NCBI RefSeq assembly: GCF_035573695.1
Contig: NZ_CP121694.1
Coordinates: forward strand, 1,464,501-1,528,500
Length of the DNA stretch: 64,000 nt
Origin: Metallumcola ferriviriculae
GTDB lineage: Bacteria; Bacillota; JADQBR01
Direction of reading: 5' to 3'
Shown here: piece after piece, positions 7,068 through 16,133 of the stretch
Numbering within the stretch: the stretch's first letter is position 1
How the letters are laid out: each line of letters opens with the position of its first letter
Position numbers and translations under genes: made by a program
The notes under the pieces: model-generated
The model's database searches: none
The model's input: only the letters and a program-made list of their open reading frames with translations
Told to the model about the DNA's origin: nothing

Positions 7068-9197
7068 ATGTTAAAAATCACTCATGTCATGACAGAGAAT
7101 GTCACCAAAATTTCAACAGAAACCACTATGACGGAAGCAGCATTGGCTTTTAGACAAAAGGATTTGAAAAGGGCGGCTGTGGTTGACGGATCTGAGCGGT
7201 TGGTGGGCATTTTAGAAATGAACAGCTTCATCAAAGCCTTCCTAGCCACCGCAGATATGCATGAAAGAGTAACTAAGTACATGAACCGCTCTTTTCGCAC
7301 CATTTCGGTGGATAGTGACACAGATGCATTAAAGAATGCACCTGTGGAAAGCACTTGGGTAGTAAATGCACAAGGACAGTTGATGGGTTTCTTAAGAAAG
7401 TCAGACATTTTAGCAATTTCCGGAGAACAATGCTGGTTATATAACAGCCAACTTCAGACAGTACTTAATTCTTTGCCTGACGCAGTCATTGTAGTGGATA
7501 CTAAAGGGACAATAGCGCTTTTTAATAAGCCGGCGGAAAGAATGCTGGGCATTGACATCGATGATGCATTAGGTCAGGATGCCCGGAGTATTCTTGCCGA
7601 TGATTTTCTATCAGACTGTCTCAGGAGGGGTGAGTCACGGTATAACGTTAAAGAGACGATTAACGGAAAGAAAGTGCTCCGCGATTGGATGCCGCTTCTT
7701 GATAATGATAAACAAGGTCTTTTGGGCGCGGTAGAGATTATTAGGGATATTTCACACCTAGATCAGGTGTCCACTCAACTAGATGGTGTTAACGAGCTTG
7801 TGAAAGAGTTGGAAGGGATTGTGGAATCTTCTTATGACGGCTTGGTGGTTACTGACGGTAACGGGCGGCTGCTTCGGGTGAGCAGCAGTTATGAGAGAAT
7901 TAGCGGTGTTTCCAGAGAAGAACTTAATTCAAACATTGGTAAGAATATGCAGGAACTGGAGTCCGACGGTACTATATCACATTCAGCAAGCCTATTGGCC
8001 TTACAAAGGAAAGAGCCCGTCACCATTAAGCAGCAGGTCAGAACCGGAAAAGAATTGATGGTTACTGCCAACCCCATTATAGACGAGGACGGTAATGTAT
8101 TGCGGGTTGTTTGTAATATCCGTAATTTGTCAGAGCTTGACCAGCTTCGCAGGGAATTAGCGGAGACCAAAGCGGTTTCAGCTCGTTACCATATCGAATT
8201 AAAAGAATTAAGAGCGCGTCAGTTAAATATAGAGGGTGTGATAAGTAAATCAAAGGAAATGCAGAATGTCCTGGATTTAGCCGCTCGGGTAGCCCGAGTA
8301 GATTCAACCGTATTGCTCACCGGGGAAACCGGTGTTGGCAAGGAGATTATTGCTAAGGTAATCCAGAAAAACAATACTCGCGCCGATGCGCCGTTTGCTA
8401 GAATTAACTGTGGTGCAATTCCCCATGAACTGTTGGAATCGGAACTATTCGGCTACGAAAAAGGATCTTTTACCGGTGCTGGTAAAAACGGCAAAATAGG
8501 TATGTTTGAGGTAGCTAACGGGGGCACTATTTTGTTGGATGAAATTAGCGAAATGCCCCAGTCGCTGCAGGTAAAACTGCTTCGGGTATTGCAGGAGCAC
8601 GAGATTGTACGGGTAGGTGGTGTGAAGTCTATTAAATTAGACGTGCGGGTAATAGCTGCCACCAACCAAGACTTGAGTAAGCTAGTAAAGGAAAATAAAT
8701 TCCGAAAGGACTTATATTACCGTTTAAATGTTGTACCCATATTTATCCCTGCACTGCGCCAGCGTCGGGAGGATATCATACCTCTGGCTGTTCACTTTTT
8801 GAAAAAGTATAACGACCGGTATGGATTTGATAAACACTTTTCTGCCAGGGTATTGGAACTATTCGAGGGCTATGCCTGGCAGGGAAATGTGCGGGAACTG
8901 GAAAATATGGTGGAGCGGTTAGTGGTAATGACTGAGGGAGAAATGATTGAAGTACATTGCCTGCCTCAAAGTTTCCTTAAGATCTTGGAATCTGCAGACA
9001 TTGACGGTATTCATAAGCCAATTACCGTTAATGGCATACTGCCGCTACGGGATGCTTCGGCAATATTGGAGAAAGAATTGCTGGTAAGAGCGTTAGGGGT
9101 TTACCGTACTACTCGAAAGGTAGCGCAGGTCTTAGGTGTGGACCATTCTACGGTAGTGCGTAAGGCCAACAAACACAGTATTGCTCTGACTAATTGA
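7068..9197 (+). CDS. sigma-54-dependent transcriptional activator with CBS and PAS domains
   Basis: This 709-residue enhancer-binding protein opens sigma-54 promoters by ATP hydrolysis. Domain order: CBS pair (about 1-115), two PAS domains (about 125-230 and 245-360), a short coiled coil, AAA+ core (about 395-630) and a C-terminal TyrR/Fis-type helix-turn-helix (about 665-709). Walker A is GETGVGKE at 419-426 and Walker B ends in D491-E492. The sigma-54-contacting loop is GSFTGA (466-471) rather than GAFTGA. CBS pairs bind adenylates and PAS domains bind small ligands, so energy charge and an acid or acyl-CoA are plausible inputs. It sits between two sigma-54 promoters with matching dyads, which it probably binds. 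Confidence 0.92.
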   Translation: MLKITHVMTENVTKISTETTMTEAALAFRQKDLKRAAVVDGSERLVGILEMNSFIKAFLATADMHERVTKYMNRSFRTISVDSDTDALKNAPVESTWVVNAQGQLMGFLRKSDILAISGEQCWLYNSQLQTVLNSLPDAVIVVDTKGTIALFNKPAERMLGIDIDDALGQDARSILADDFLSDCLRRGESRYNVKETINGKKVLRDWMPLLDNDKQGLLGAVEIIRDISHLDQVSTQLDGVNELVKELEGIVESSYDGLVVTDGNGRLLRVSSSYERISGVSREELNSNIGKNMQELESDGTISHSASLLALQRKEPVTIKQQVRTGKELMVTANPIIDEDGNVLRVVCNIRNLSELDQLRRELAETKAVSARYHIELKELRARQLNIEGVISKSKEMQNVLDLAARVARVDSTVLLTGETGVGKEIIAKVIQKNNTRADAPFARINCGAIPHELLESELFGYEKGSFTGAGKNGKIGMFEVANGGTILLDEISEMPQSLQVKLLRVLQEHEIVRVGGVKSIKLDVRVIAATNQDLSKLVKENKFRKDLYYRLNVVPIFIPALRQRREDIIPLAVHFLKKYNDRYGFDKHFSARVLELFEGYAWQGNVRELENMVERLVVMTEGEMIEVHCLPQSFLKILESADIDGIHKPITVNGILPLRDASAILEKELLVRALGVYRTTRKVAQVLGVDHSTVVRKANKHSIALTN

Positions 9198-9280
9198 TTG
9201 TTTGAATGTGCCTTAGAGAGTACTTAATTAAGTCCAACATATAGTATTTGCAGGCAGAGTCTTGCATTAGGAGGGGTATT

Positions 9281-10462
9281 ATGAGAGAAGCAGTGATTGT
9301 TAGCGCTGCTCGAACAGCTATTGGCAAGGAAAACGGTGCTCTAAAGGATGTACCGCCGGAAAACTATGCGGCTTTGGTAATAAGGGAGGCAGTGAAACGC
9401 AGCGGCTTGACCGATCAGCAAATGATTGACGAGGTGGTTTTCGGTCATGTGCTGGGTTCGGTAGGTTGTATGGCCAGGATGGCACTTTTAAAGGCGGGAT
9501 TACCTCAAAGTGTGCCCGGCTTAAGTATTGATCGCCAGTGCGGTTCCGGATCCACTGCCATTAATATGGCGGCAGCATTAATCAAGGGCGGGGCCGGGGA
9601 TATTTATGTCGCCGGTGGTGTGGAAAGCATGACCAGACAGCCGTATCTGTTGGAAAAGCCAACAAAGGCTTACCAGCGGGTGGCCCCTAATTGGATACCT
9701 TTACGGCCGCTGGCACCCAAAGAGATCGGTGACCCGCCCATGGGAATTACCGCCGAAAATGTGGCTGAAAGATGGCAGGTAAGCCGCGAAGAACAGGATG
9801 AATTAGCGTATTTGAGTCAAGTTAAAGCCCAGCGGGCAATCGAAGAAGACCGTTTTGTGGAACAGATAGTACCGGTAGCTATTCCGCAAAGAAAAGGGGA
9901 TTCGGTGATATTTAGCAAAGATGAGCACCCGCGGCTTGGTATTACCAAAGAACAGATTGCAAAGCTTAGACCGGTATTTAAACAAGATGGTACGGTTACC
10001 GCAGGCAACTCATCAGGAATTAATGATGGCGCCGGTGCAGTGGTAGTGGTAGAGGAAGAAAAGGCCCGGGAATTAGGTCTTAATCCACTGGTATCGGTCA
10101 AAGGGTTTGCCTACGCCGGTGTTGACCCCAATATTATGGGAATTGGACCTGTGCCGGCAGTGGAAAAAGTATTCCAGCAGACAGGATTGTCCGTAGAGGA
10201 TATGGATGTGATAGAGCTGAATGAAGCTTTTGCTTCTCAGGCCATTGCCTGCTGCCGCGAACTTGGGATAGATTGGCAGGATGAAGAAAAGTTCAATCCT
10301 AACGGCGGTGCCATTGCACTGGGTCATCCTATAGCCGGTTCTTTAGCCATTTTAGTAATCAAAGCTATTTACGAACTAAAACGAAAGAATGGCAGGTATG
10401 CACTGATTACCGCGTGTTGTGGCGGCGGCCAAGGGGTCGCCACTATTATAGAAAATAAATAA
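9281..10462 (+). CDS. acetyl-CoA acetyltransferase (thiolase)
   Basis: This 393-residue thiolase has all catalytic elements: the nucleophilic cysteine in [10 protein letters not shown], the histidine in [12 protein letters not shown] and the proton-relay cysteine in ACCGGGQG. It cleaves or forms acetoacetyl-CoA/3-ketoacyl-CoA. ATG 9281 follows an AGGAGGGG ribosome site, whereas the in-frame ATG at 9248 lacks one. It heads a tight run with 3-hydroxyacyl-CoA dehydrogenase (23 bases on) and a second ligase, giving a short beta-oxidation or acetoacetyl-CoA module behind the activator. Residue patterns alone do not separate a biosynthetic from a degradative thiolase. Confidence 0.92.
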   Translation: MREAVIVSAARTAIGKENGALKDVPPENYAALVIREAVKRSGLTDQQMIDEVVFGHVLGSVGCMARMALLKAGLPQSVPGLSIDRQCGSGSTAINMAAALIKGGAGDIYVAGGVESMTRQPYLLEKPTKAYQRVAPNWIPLRPLAPKEIGDPPMGITAENVAERWQVSREEQDELAYLSQVKAQRAIEEDRFVEQIVPVAIPQRKGDSVIFSKDEHPRLGITKEQIAKLRPVFKQDGTVTAGNSSGINDGAGAVVVVEEEKARELGLNPLVSVKGFAYAGVDPNIMGIGPVPAVEKVFQQTGLSVEDMDVIELNEAFASQAIACCRELGIDWQDEEKFNPNGGAIALGHPIAGSLAILVIKAIYELKRKNGRYALITACCGGGQGVATIIENK

Positions 10463-10485
10463 GTAATATCAAGGGGGAAATTGTA

Positions 10486-11355
10486 ATGAACATTAACGAC
10501 ATCAAGCAAATTTGCGTCATCGGCGCAGGTAACATGGGACATCAAATAGCGCTGCGCGGGGCATTGTCAGGTTATAAGGTTATTTGCACCGATGTATCCG
10601 ACGAGCAATTAAAAAAAGCTGAAGCATTTGCTGACAAGTATCTGCCCGGTCGAGTGGCAAAAGGTAAATTAACTGAAGAACAGGCTAAAAGTGCTCGAGA
10701 GAACATATCCTTCTCCAGTAGTCTTGAAGAGGCGGCAAGAGATGCGGACTTTGTTATCGAGGCCGCTACAGAAAAAATGGACTTAAAACTTAATATCTTT
10801 TCTCAGTTGGACAACATTTGTAAGCCCGACACTATTTTAGCCACTAACAGTTCCTTCATCGTCAGCTCTAAAATCGCCGGCTCTGTTAACAGACCGGATA
10901 AGGTCGTGAATATGCATTTCTTTAATCCTGCCTTGGTAATGAAATTGGTAGAAGTGGTCAAAGGCCCGCATGTTTCTCAGGAGACAGCTGATGTGACGAT
11001 GGAATTAGCACGCCGCATGGAGAAAAAGCCGGTATTGCTGAAAAAGGAAATTTACGGTTTTCTTGTGAACTATCTTCTTGCATCTCTTACTCGGGAATCG
11101 CTATATTTATTGGACCAAGGAATTGCCAGCGCCCAGGATATTGACATGGCGGTAGAAAATGCGCTGGGTCATCCCATGGGACCCTTTAAACTGATGGACT
11201 TAACCGGAGTGGACCTTTCCTATCATATTTCTATGGAGCGTTTTTTGGAGACCGGAGAGCGCAAGGATATGCCCAGTCCCACAATAGTGGAAAAATATGT
11301 ACGTAAAGAATGGGGAAAAAAGACCGGTAAAGGTTTTTATGAATACAATAAGTAG
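10486..11355 (+). CDS. 3-hydroxyacyl-CoA dehydrogenase
   Basis: This 289-residue protein oxidises 3-hydroxyacyl-CoA to 3-ketoacyl-CoA with NAD. The N-terminal Rossmann motif GAGNMG, the catalytic histidine in NMHFFNP and the C-terminal domain (GHPMGPFKLMDLTGVD) are all present, and the length is that of a stand-alone 3-hydroxybutyryl-CoA dehydrogenase (Hbd type). The segment after the catalytic region, KEIYGFLVNYLL, departs from the usual PGFVVNR, losing the common proline and arginine, so substrate preference may be altered. An AAGGGGG ribosome site precedes the ATG. Confidence 0.9.
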   Translation: MNINDIKQICVIGAGNMGHQIALRGALSGYKVICTDVSDEQLKKAEAFADKYLPGRVAKGKLTEEQAKSARENISFSSSLEEAARDADFVIEAATEKMDLKLNIFSQLDNICKPDTILATNSSFIVSSKIAGSVNRPDKVVNMHFFNPALVMKLVEVVKGPHVSQETADVTMELARRMEKKPVLLKKEIYGFLVNYLLASLTRESLYLLDQGIASAQDIDMAVENALGHPMGPFKLMDLTGVDLSYHISMERFLETGERKDMPSPTIVEKYVRKEWGKKTGKGFYEYNK

Positions 11356-11371
11356 GTAATTCTAAGCCTGG

Positions 11372-11388
11372 GGGGAGCGAACCTCCCC
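11372..11388 (+). other. intercistronic hairpin
   Basis: GGGGAG at 11372-11377 pairs with CTCCCC at 11383-11388 in the gap between dehydrogenase and ligase. A run of six T starts 13 bases later, so it may be a weak terminator or a processing/stability hairpin inside the operon. Confidence 0.45.
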
Positions 11389-11421
11389 TTGGGTAATAAT
11401 TTTTTAGGGAGGGGTAATAAT

Positions 11422-13041
11422 ATGTCAACAAATCAAGAACAACTATGGTATAAATCGTATCCGGAGCAGGTTGATTTTAACTTGGAATATCCGAAAAAAA
11501 CGCTGCCCCAGTTGATAGATGAGCTAGCAGAGCAGTACAGTGATGTTGATGCCTATGTTTTTGCGGGGAAAAAGGCCAGCTATCGTGAATTTAGTGAGCA
11601 GGTGGGCAGGTTTGCCACCGCATTGACGGATATAGGGATAACAAAGGGCGACCGGGTGGCTGTGATGGCTCCAAACTGCCCGCAATATGTAATTAGTTAC
11701 TATGCAATTTTAAAAATTGGTGCCGTAGTAGTGCAGACCAACCCGATGTATACCCAAAGGGAAGTGGAGCACCAGCTGAAGGATTCAGGCGCTGAGTCCA
11801 TGATAGTTTATGATGCACTTTATCCAACAGTTGCAGCAGTTCGAGGTAAAACTAACCTGAAGAATGTCATCTTATTCAGCCTCGGACAAGAAGTTCCGGC
11901 ACAGGGGGATAATATTGAACGTTTTGAACAACTTTTGGCCGGCACGAAGAACCAGCCTCCTGAAGTGGACGTGGACCTTGAGGATGTGGCTGTTTTTCAG
12001 TATACCGGTGGAACAACTGGTGTATCCAAAGGGGCTATGCTGACCCATATGAATGTCATGTCTGATGCCTATATGGTTAAAACTTGGACTCATGATGCCA
12101 CCATGGGTGCAGAGAAAAGCCTGGTGGTATTGCCCTTATTTCACTCCTACGGCATGTCCACTTCCATGAATACAACCCTTTTAATGGCGGGAACATTAAT
12201 TCTTGTTCCGAGATTTGAGCCCGAGGAAGTGCTTAAACTTATTGAAGCATATCGACCGACTATTTTTAACGGTGTACCAACTATGTATACGGCTCTGCTG
12301 CAGCACCCCAAATTAAAGGACTTTGATCTTTCGTCTATAAGAATATGTATAACAGGCGGCTCAGCCATGCCGGTTGAAGTTCAGCAAAAGTTTCAAAATA
12401 TTACAGGCGCCAAGATTTTAGAAGGGTTTGGCTTGTCTGAATCTTCACCGGTGACTCATTGTAATCCTTTGGGTAAAACCGTAAAGGTAGGCAGTATTGG
12501 TGTGCCTATGCCTGATACCTACTGTAAAATTGTGGACATCGATACCGGCGAGAAGGAATTAGAACCTGGGCAAGAAGGGGAGCTTATTATCAAAGGGCCC
12601 CAGGTAATGAAGGGTTACTGGAATATGGACGAAGAGACGGCGTCTACTCTTCGAAATGGATGGCTTTTTACCGGTGATATCGCCAAAATGGACGATGAAG
12701 GATACTTTTTTATCGTGGACAGAAAGAAAGAGATGATTATTGCCGGCGGTTATAATATCTACCCTCGTGAGGTTGAAGAGGTTTTGTATGAGCACCCAAA
12801 TGTGGCGGAAGCGGCTGTAGCCGGGGTGCCTGATGAATATCGAGGCGAGACGGTATGTGCTTTTGTAGTACCTAAAGCCGGAACTGAACTTGATGAGAAA
12901 GAAGTAATTAAGTTTTGCCGGGAACGGATGGCAGCATATAAAGCGCCGCGAAAAGTAGTGGTGATGGCAGAACTGCCTAAGACAACCGTTGGCAAGATTT
13001 TACGGCGAAAGCTTACCGAACTTTATTCCGAGGCTAAATAA
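11422..13041 (+). CDS. long-chain acyl-CoA ligase (FadD-like)
   Basis: This 539-residue AMP-forming acyl-CoA synthetase has YTGGTTGVSKGA, GFGLSESSP, the TGD...VDRKKEMI hinge and the C-terminal lysine in TTVGKILRR. ATG 11422 was chosen because AGGGAGGGG precedes it. It is closer to canonical fatty-acid FadD than the ligase at 2738, so the region carries two ligases with probably different acids. It is the last gene of the thiolase-dehydrogenase-ligase run, and a stem-loop follows at 13119. Confidence 0.9.
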   Translation: MSTNQEQLWYKSYPEQVDFNLEYPKKTLPQLIDELAEQYSDVDAYVFAGKKASYREFSEQVGRFATALTDIGITKGDRVAVMAPNCPQYVISYYAILKIGAVVVQTNPMYTQREVEHQLKDSGAESMIVYDALYPTVAAVRGKTNLKNVILFSLGQEVPAQGDNIERFEQLLAGTKNQPPEVDVDLEDVAVFQYTGGTTGVSKGAMLTHMNVMSDAYMVKTWTHDATMGAEKSLVVLPLFHSYGMSTSMNTTLLMAGTLILVPRFEPEEVLKLIEAYRPTIFNGVPTMYTALLQHPKLKDFDLSSIRICITGGSAMPVEVQQKFQNITGAKILEGFGLSESSPVTHCNPLGKTVKVGSIGVPMPDTYCKIVDIDTGEKELEPGQEGELIIKGPQVMKGYWNMDEETASTLRNGWLFTGDIAKMDDEGYFFIVDRKKEMIIAGGYNIYPREVEEVLYEHPNVAEAAVAGVPDEYRGETVCAFVVPKAGTELDEKEVIKFCRERMAAYKAPRKVVVMAELPKTTVGKILRRKLTELYSEAK

Positions 13042-13118
13042 AATCGATTAATGCCTCAGGGGAAGTCTGATTTATTTTACAGTGCATATGAATTGCATAT
13101 GAATAAGGAAAGTCTTTG

Positions 13119-13145
13119 TCAGGGGTCATGAACATTGGCCCCTGA
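13119..13145 (+). terminator. stem-loop, probable terminator
   Basis: TCAGGGG at 13119-13125 pairs with CCCCTGA at 13139-13145 and is followed only by TTTAT. The T tract is weak. A direct repeat of TGCATATGAAT lies just upstream (about 13082-13103). Confidence 0.5.
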
Positions 13146-13184
13146 TTTATCAATTAAGGCAGTGACACTGGAGGAGGAATATAA

Positions 13185-14189
13185 ATGAAGAAGATGGTTG
13201 AAGGATTAAAACATTATCCCGGGGTACACTGTTGTTCTACATCAGTGAGGGATATCGTGAATTTTCACGGGCATGAATTGTCCGAGGCCATGTGTTTTGG
13301 CCTAGCCAGCGGGTTGGGTTTTACTTATTGGAAGGATGACAAGGTATCGCCTAGTAGGTGTATGGCCGGGCGGGCAGAATGGATAGCACCACAATTTTTC
13401 CAAAATATTGGCATGCCGTTTACTTGGGAGGTTCAAAAAGAGTTTCCGTGGCCGGAAATGAAAAAATATCTTGATAATGATGTGCCAATTCTACTGCTGA
13501 CAGACATATATTACTTAGAATATTATGGGAGCAGCACTCACTTTGCCGGTCATTGCGTAGTACTGGCCGGATATGATGAAGAGCATGAAACGGTATTTTT
13601 AGGAGATACGGACCGTGAAGGATGGCAGACCGCTTCATTGGCGTCGCTGGAAAAGGCGATGAATTCGGTGGCACTGCCGGTAAGTATCCAAAACTATTGG
13701 CAGCCATTCCCTAAGGTAGAGATAGCCAGCATTGAATCAGCGATTGTTACAGCTTTAATGAGGCAGTATAAGCAGATGCAGCATCCATCGCAGCCAATAG
13801 TAGGATTGACGGGAATGCAGCACTTTGTTAAGGATTTAAAGAATTGGTCGAAAGAGGCAGCCGACTTAGATTGGTGTCTGCGTTTCAGTTATCAAGTAAT
13901 TGAAAAACGGGGCACGGGCGGTGGTAATTTTAGATTAATTTACAGCAGTTTCCTTGAAGAAGCCCACCAATATTTCCCGGGGTCAACGCTTGATGATGCT
14001 GCGGCGGAAATGAAGGAGATTGCCGCTCTCTGGACAGAATTGGCCTATGTTTTTAAAGAACTGAGCGAATCATTCACTGCTAAACAACTTGAAAATGCGA
14101 TCGCTTTAAGCCGCAATGTCTGCAGCCGGGAAAAGGACTTCTACCTAAGACTTTCTCACATATGTGAAAATCTATCCGGCTTGGAGTAG
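13185..14189 (+). CDS. BtrH N-terminal domain protein (cysteine-protease-like fold)
   Basis: This 334-residue protein starts with the BtrH-type signature HYPGVHCCSTS...SEAMCFGLASGLGF, followed by a helical C-terminal domain of the kind annotated as DUF4872. BtrH in butirosin biosynthesis is an acyl-ACP:aminoglycoside acyltransferase with a papain-like fold; the cysteine in HCCST would be the nucleophile, and a histidine appears at THFAGHCVVLAGYD. The substrate here is unknown and no antibiotic cluster surrounds it. The start follows a GGAGGAGG ribosome site. It is a single-gene unit after the acyl-CoA operon. Confidence 0.7.
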   Translation: MKKMVEGLKHYPGVHCCSTSVRDIVNFHGHELSEAMCFGLASGLGFTYWKDDKVSPSRCMAGRAEWIAPQFFQNIGMPFTWEVQKEFPWPEMKKYLDNDVPILLLTDIYYLEYYGSSTHFAGHCVVLAGYDEEHETVFLGDTDREGWQTASLASLEKAMNSVALPVSIQNYWQPFPKVEIASIESAIVTALMRQYKQMQHPSQPIVGLTGMQHFVKDLKNWSKEAADLDWCLRFSYQVIEKRGTGGGNFRLIYSSFLEEAHQYFPGSTLDDAAAEMKEIAALWTELAYVFKELSESFTAKQLENAIALSRNVCSREKDFYLRLSHICENLSGLE

Positions 14190-14225
14190 GCCAGGTCAAA
14201 CTGGGCAAAATAAGAAGGTAATCAA

Positions 14226-14432
14226 TCACTGGGTGTCATCGCGCATGTCATCTATCTGCTTATTAAGTTGATCTTTTACGGCGACTGTGGGAGACACTAG
14301 AGTAAGGTCAATCGTATCAATAAATAAATCCATAGCGTATCCTAGGTTTAATCCAAACAGGCTGCCGAAAGTTAGACCCATCTGATGAATGGTTTTAGTG
14401 CGAATGCCTGGCTGAAACAGCTTTTTATCCAT
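14226..14432 (-). CDS. small protein of unknown function (68 aa)
   Basis: I do not recognise this 68-residue protein. It begins MDKKLFQPGIRTKT, has one moderately hydrophobic, glycine-rich central segment (LTFGSLFGLNLGYAMDLFID) and an acidic end. ATG 14432 follows AAAGGTGG at good spacing and is preferred over an in-frame GTG nine bases upstream. It is divergent from the TGA-interrupted gene at 14500, with about 70 bases between them for both promoters. Confidence 0.6.
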   Translation of the reverse strand: MDKKLFQPGIRTKTIHQMGLTFGSLFGLNLGYAMDLFIDTIDLTLVSPTVAVKDQLNKQIDDMRDDTQ

Positions 14433-14499
14433 GTTAACCACCTTTCACATCGATAGTATTAATTTTACTGGTGTTGATACCACGAAAGGAGAAATAATT

Positions 14500-14817
14500 A
14501 TGCCTTCTTTACGTAATGTTTTTACTAACCCGAATGCAAGGGTGCTGCGAGACGAAATGGTAGACGAGGCTACTAGGAATATGCAGCTTGAGGTAACAGG
14601 TCTAATATGCTACTCGGTGTGAGTTAACCGGGTTAAGCAGGCCTTGGAAGGGCTGCAAGGAGTAAGTCAGGTAACTTTTGATAGAGGGCAAAAAGATATT
14701 TTTAATATTCTGTATCAAGGGCAATATCCTCGGGGTAGTGAGTTTGCTGATGCAGCAAGGCAGCAAGTGGTAGCACCTAATGTTCGCCGTGCTCTTGATC
14801 TGAGCCATCAGCGGTAG
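14500..14817 (+). CDS. heavy-metal-associated (HMA) domain protein with in-frame TGA
   Basis: From ATG 14500 (AAAGGAGA ribosome site) the frame runs 40 codons to TGA at 14620-14622 and continues unbroken to TAG at 14815-14817, for 105 codons. The part after TGA is plainly coding: VNRVKQALEGLQGVSQVTFD matches the core of HMA domains, whose usual motif is GMxCxxC. Here the motif region reads GLICYSV-(TGA)-VNRV, so TGA sits where a second metal-binding cysteine would be, offset by one codon. It is either a selenoprotein (CxxxU) or a nonsense-mutated gene. Downstream RNA can fold into TTAAC/GTTAA right after TGA, and GCAG/CTGC with CC/GG at 14637-14656. Confidence 0.55.
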
Positions 14818-15097
14818 TTTTTTGGGATGCAGTTTTTAGGGCATTGCTGGCGGTGAGGAATAAACCCTGAAGACTTAAGGCGGTAACCTCCGAACTAGCA
14901 CCGATAAATCTACCGATGAGACCCCCCGTTTCTGACCCCATTTCTTCCCAAAGGTTTGTCAGTGAAGGATTGGCCGCAGAGGGTTCTTCATTGAGTGATA
15001 TTTGCAGCTGTCCTTTTTCCGGCAGCTGTAGGAGTAGGTGCTCTATGGCATGTCGAAGTTCGTCTTTATTTTCATAATTAAAGCTAAAACTCTTCAT
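14777..15097 (-). CDS. small conserved-looking protein of unknown function (106 aa)
   Basis: This is a 106-residue protein with an excellent GGAGGTGAT ribosome site before its ATG. The N-terminal 45 residues (MKSFSFNYENKDELRHAIEH) form an alpha/beta segment reminiscent of amphipathic-regulator domains; the C-terminal half is alanine/glycine-rich and weakly hydrophobic (GGLIGRFIGASSEVTALSLQG). I assign no function. It converges on, and overlaps by 41 bases, the end of the HMA-domain gene. Confidence 0.6.
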   Translation of the reverse strand: MKSFSFNYENKDELRHAIEHLLLQLPEKGQLQISLNEEPSAANPSLTNLWEEMGSETGGLIGRFIGASSEVTALSLQGLFLTASNALKTASQKTTADGSDQEHGEH

Positions 15098-15216
15098 TTA
15101 ATATCACCTCCAAAGTTATACTTTGATACTTAACGGCAAATTATCCCTAGGAAGGCATAGTTTGTTTTTTTCAGGGAAAAATACTATACATACTGTATGA
15201 ACTTTGGAGGGAAAGA

Positions 15217-15891
15217 ATGGCCAAGCCAAAACGCTTTACCAGGATACCTAAACATATCGGAGTTATTCCCGACGGAAATCGTCGCTGGGCCTTATCCAAG
15301 GGACTGAATAAGGAAGACGGCTACGGTAATGGGATAGACCCCGGCGTTGAGCTGTACAAACAATGTCTGGAACTTGGTGTAGAGGAAATGTCTTTTTACG
15401 GATTTACTATGGACAATACTAAACGTCCGAGAGAACAGACCAAGGCCTTTCAAAAGGCCTGCGTAGATGCAGTGACAGCATTGACGGATCTTGATGCTTC
15501 TATATTGGTTGTTGGTGATTGTGATTCACTATTATTTCCTAAAGAACTAAAGGATTTTATTCAACGGCGAAGCTTCGGCCGCGGATTGATGCGGGTAAAT
15601 TTCCTGATAAATTACGGCTGGCAATGGGACTTGCGGGCATTGATGGCCAATAGAAAAGAGAAGGTGCCTGGAGGGAAAAACATCGCTGAGGTGCTGGCAT
15701 CATCGGATGTTTCCAGGATAGATCTAGTCATCCGTTGGGGCGGCCGCAGGCGGCTCAGTGGCTTTTTACCAATTCAAACAGTTTACGCCGACTTTTATGT
15801 AGTGGACGAGATGTGGCCCGATTTTAAAGAAGGCCACGTCTATGAGGCGCTAAGCTGGTACCAGGCACAGGATATAACTTTAGGCGGGTGA
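15217..15891 (+). CDS. cis-prenyltransferase (undecaprenyl diphosphate synthase family)
   Basis: This 224-residue protein belongs to the UppS family, which condenses isopentenyl diphosphate onto an allylic diphosphate. The active-site loop reads HIGVIPDGNRRWA, keeping the essential Asp of the usual MDGNGRWA. The C-terminal signature reads RWGGRRRLSGFLPIQTVYADFY and ends DEMWPDF, in place of RTSGExRLSNF. It is short and divergent, so it may be an accessory paralogue rather than the housekeeping enzyme for the lipid carrier. A TTTGGAGGG ribosome site precedes the ATG. It is monocistronic, with a terminator overlapping its stop. Confidence 0.78.
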   Translation: MAKPKRFTRIPKHIGVIPDGNRRWALSKGLNKEDGYGNGIDPGVELYKQCLELGVEEMSFYGFTMDNTKRPREQTKAFQKACVDAVTALTDLDASILVVGDCDSLLFPKELKDFIQRRSFGRGLMRVNFLINYGWQWDLRALMANRKEKVPGGKNIAEVLASSDVSRIDLVIRWGGRRRLSGFLPIQTVYADFYVVDEMWPDFKEGHVYEALSWYQAQDITLGG

Positions 15892-15917
15892 TGCCCAAAA
15901 GGTATACCCGTTTTTTT
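15885..15917 (+). terminator. intrinsic terminator
   Basis: CGGGT from 15885 pairs with ACCCG ending at 15910, extended by AT/AT around a bulged G, then seven T. The stem overlaps the stop codon of the prenyltransferase gene. Confidence 0.75.
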
Positions 15918-15971
15918 AATTATTAGTAGGAAATTATAGGTTTGTAATCTATGCCCATCCATGGGGGTGGG

Positions 15972-15993
15972 TAAGGGGGTCGTCGCCCCCTTA
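15972..15993. repeat. GC-rich inverted repeat
   Basis: TAAGGGGG (15972-15979) pairs with CCCCCTTA (15986-15993) around a six-base loop, with no T tract on either side. It lies in the 325-base gap between the prenyltransferase and the ABC operon. The rest of that gap up to the promoter at 16050 shows nothing I can assign. Confidence 0.55.
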
Positions 15994-16049
15994 TGGTTGC
16001 GGGGTACTCTTGCTGGCTATACCAGTTAATAGCATTTATCTATTAACGG

Positions 16050-16078
16050 TTGACAGGGGCTAATCTTTAGACTAAAAT
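16050..16078 (+). promoter_or_regulatory. sigma-A-type promoter of the ABC operon
   Basis: TTGACA (16050-16055), a 17-base spacer and TAAAAT (16073-16078) make a strong housekeeping promoter. Its transcript would carry a leader of about 130 bases containing the hairpins at 16134-16186. Confidence 0.7.
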
Positions 16079-16133
16079 CAAATTTAAGTATGGTAGGTTT
16101 TTATGAAAAAATAATTAGGATGGCAGGACGGTA

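Noticed and set aside
9253-9265. Apparent third sigma-54 promoter before the thiolase gene (GGCAGAGTCTTGC)
   Set aside because: The spacing between GG and GC is nine bases, not the required ten, and no dyad lies upstream. It was left out of the promoter list.
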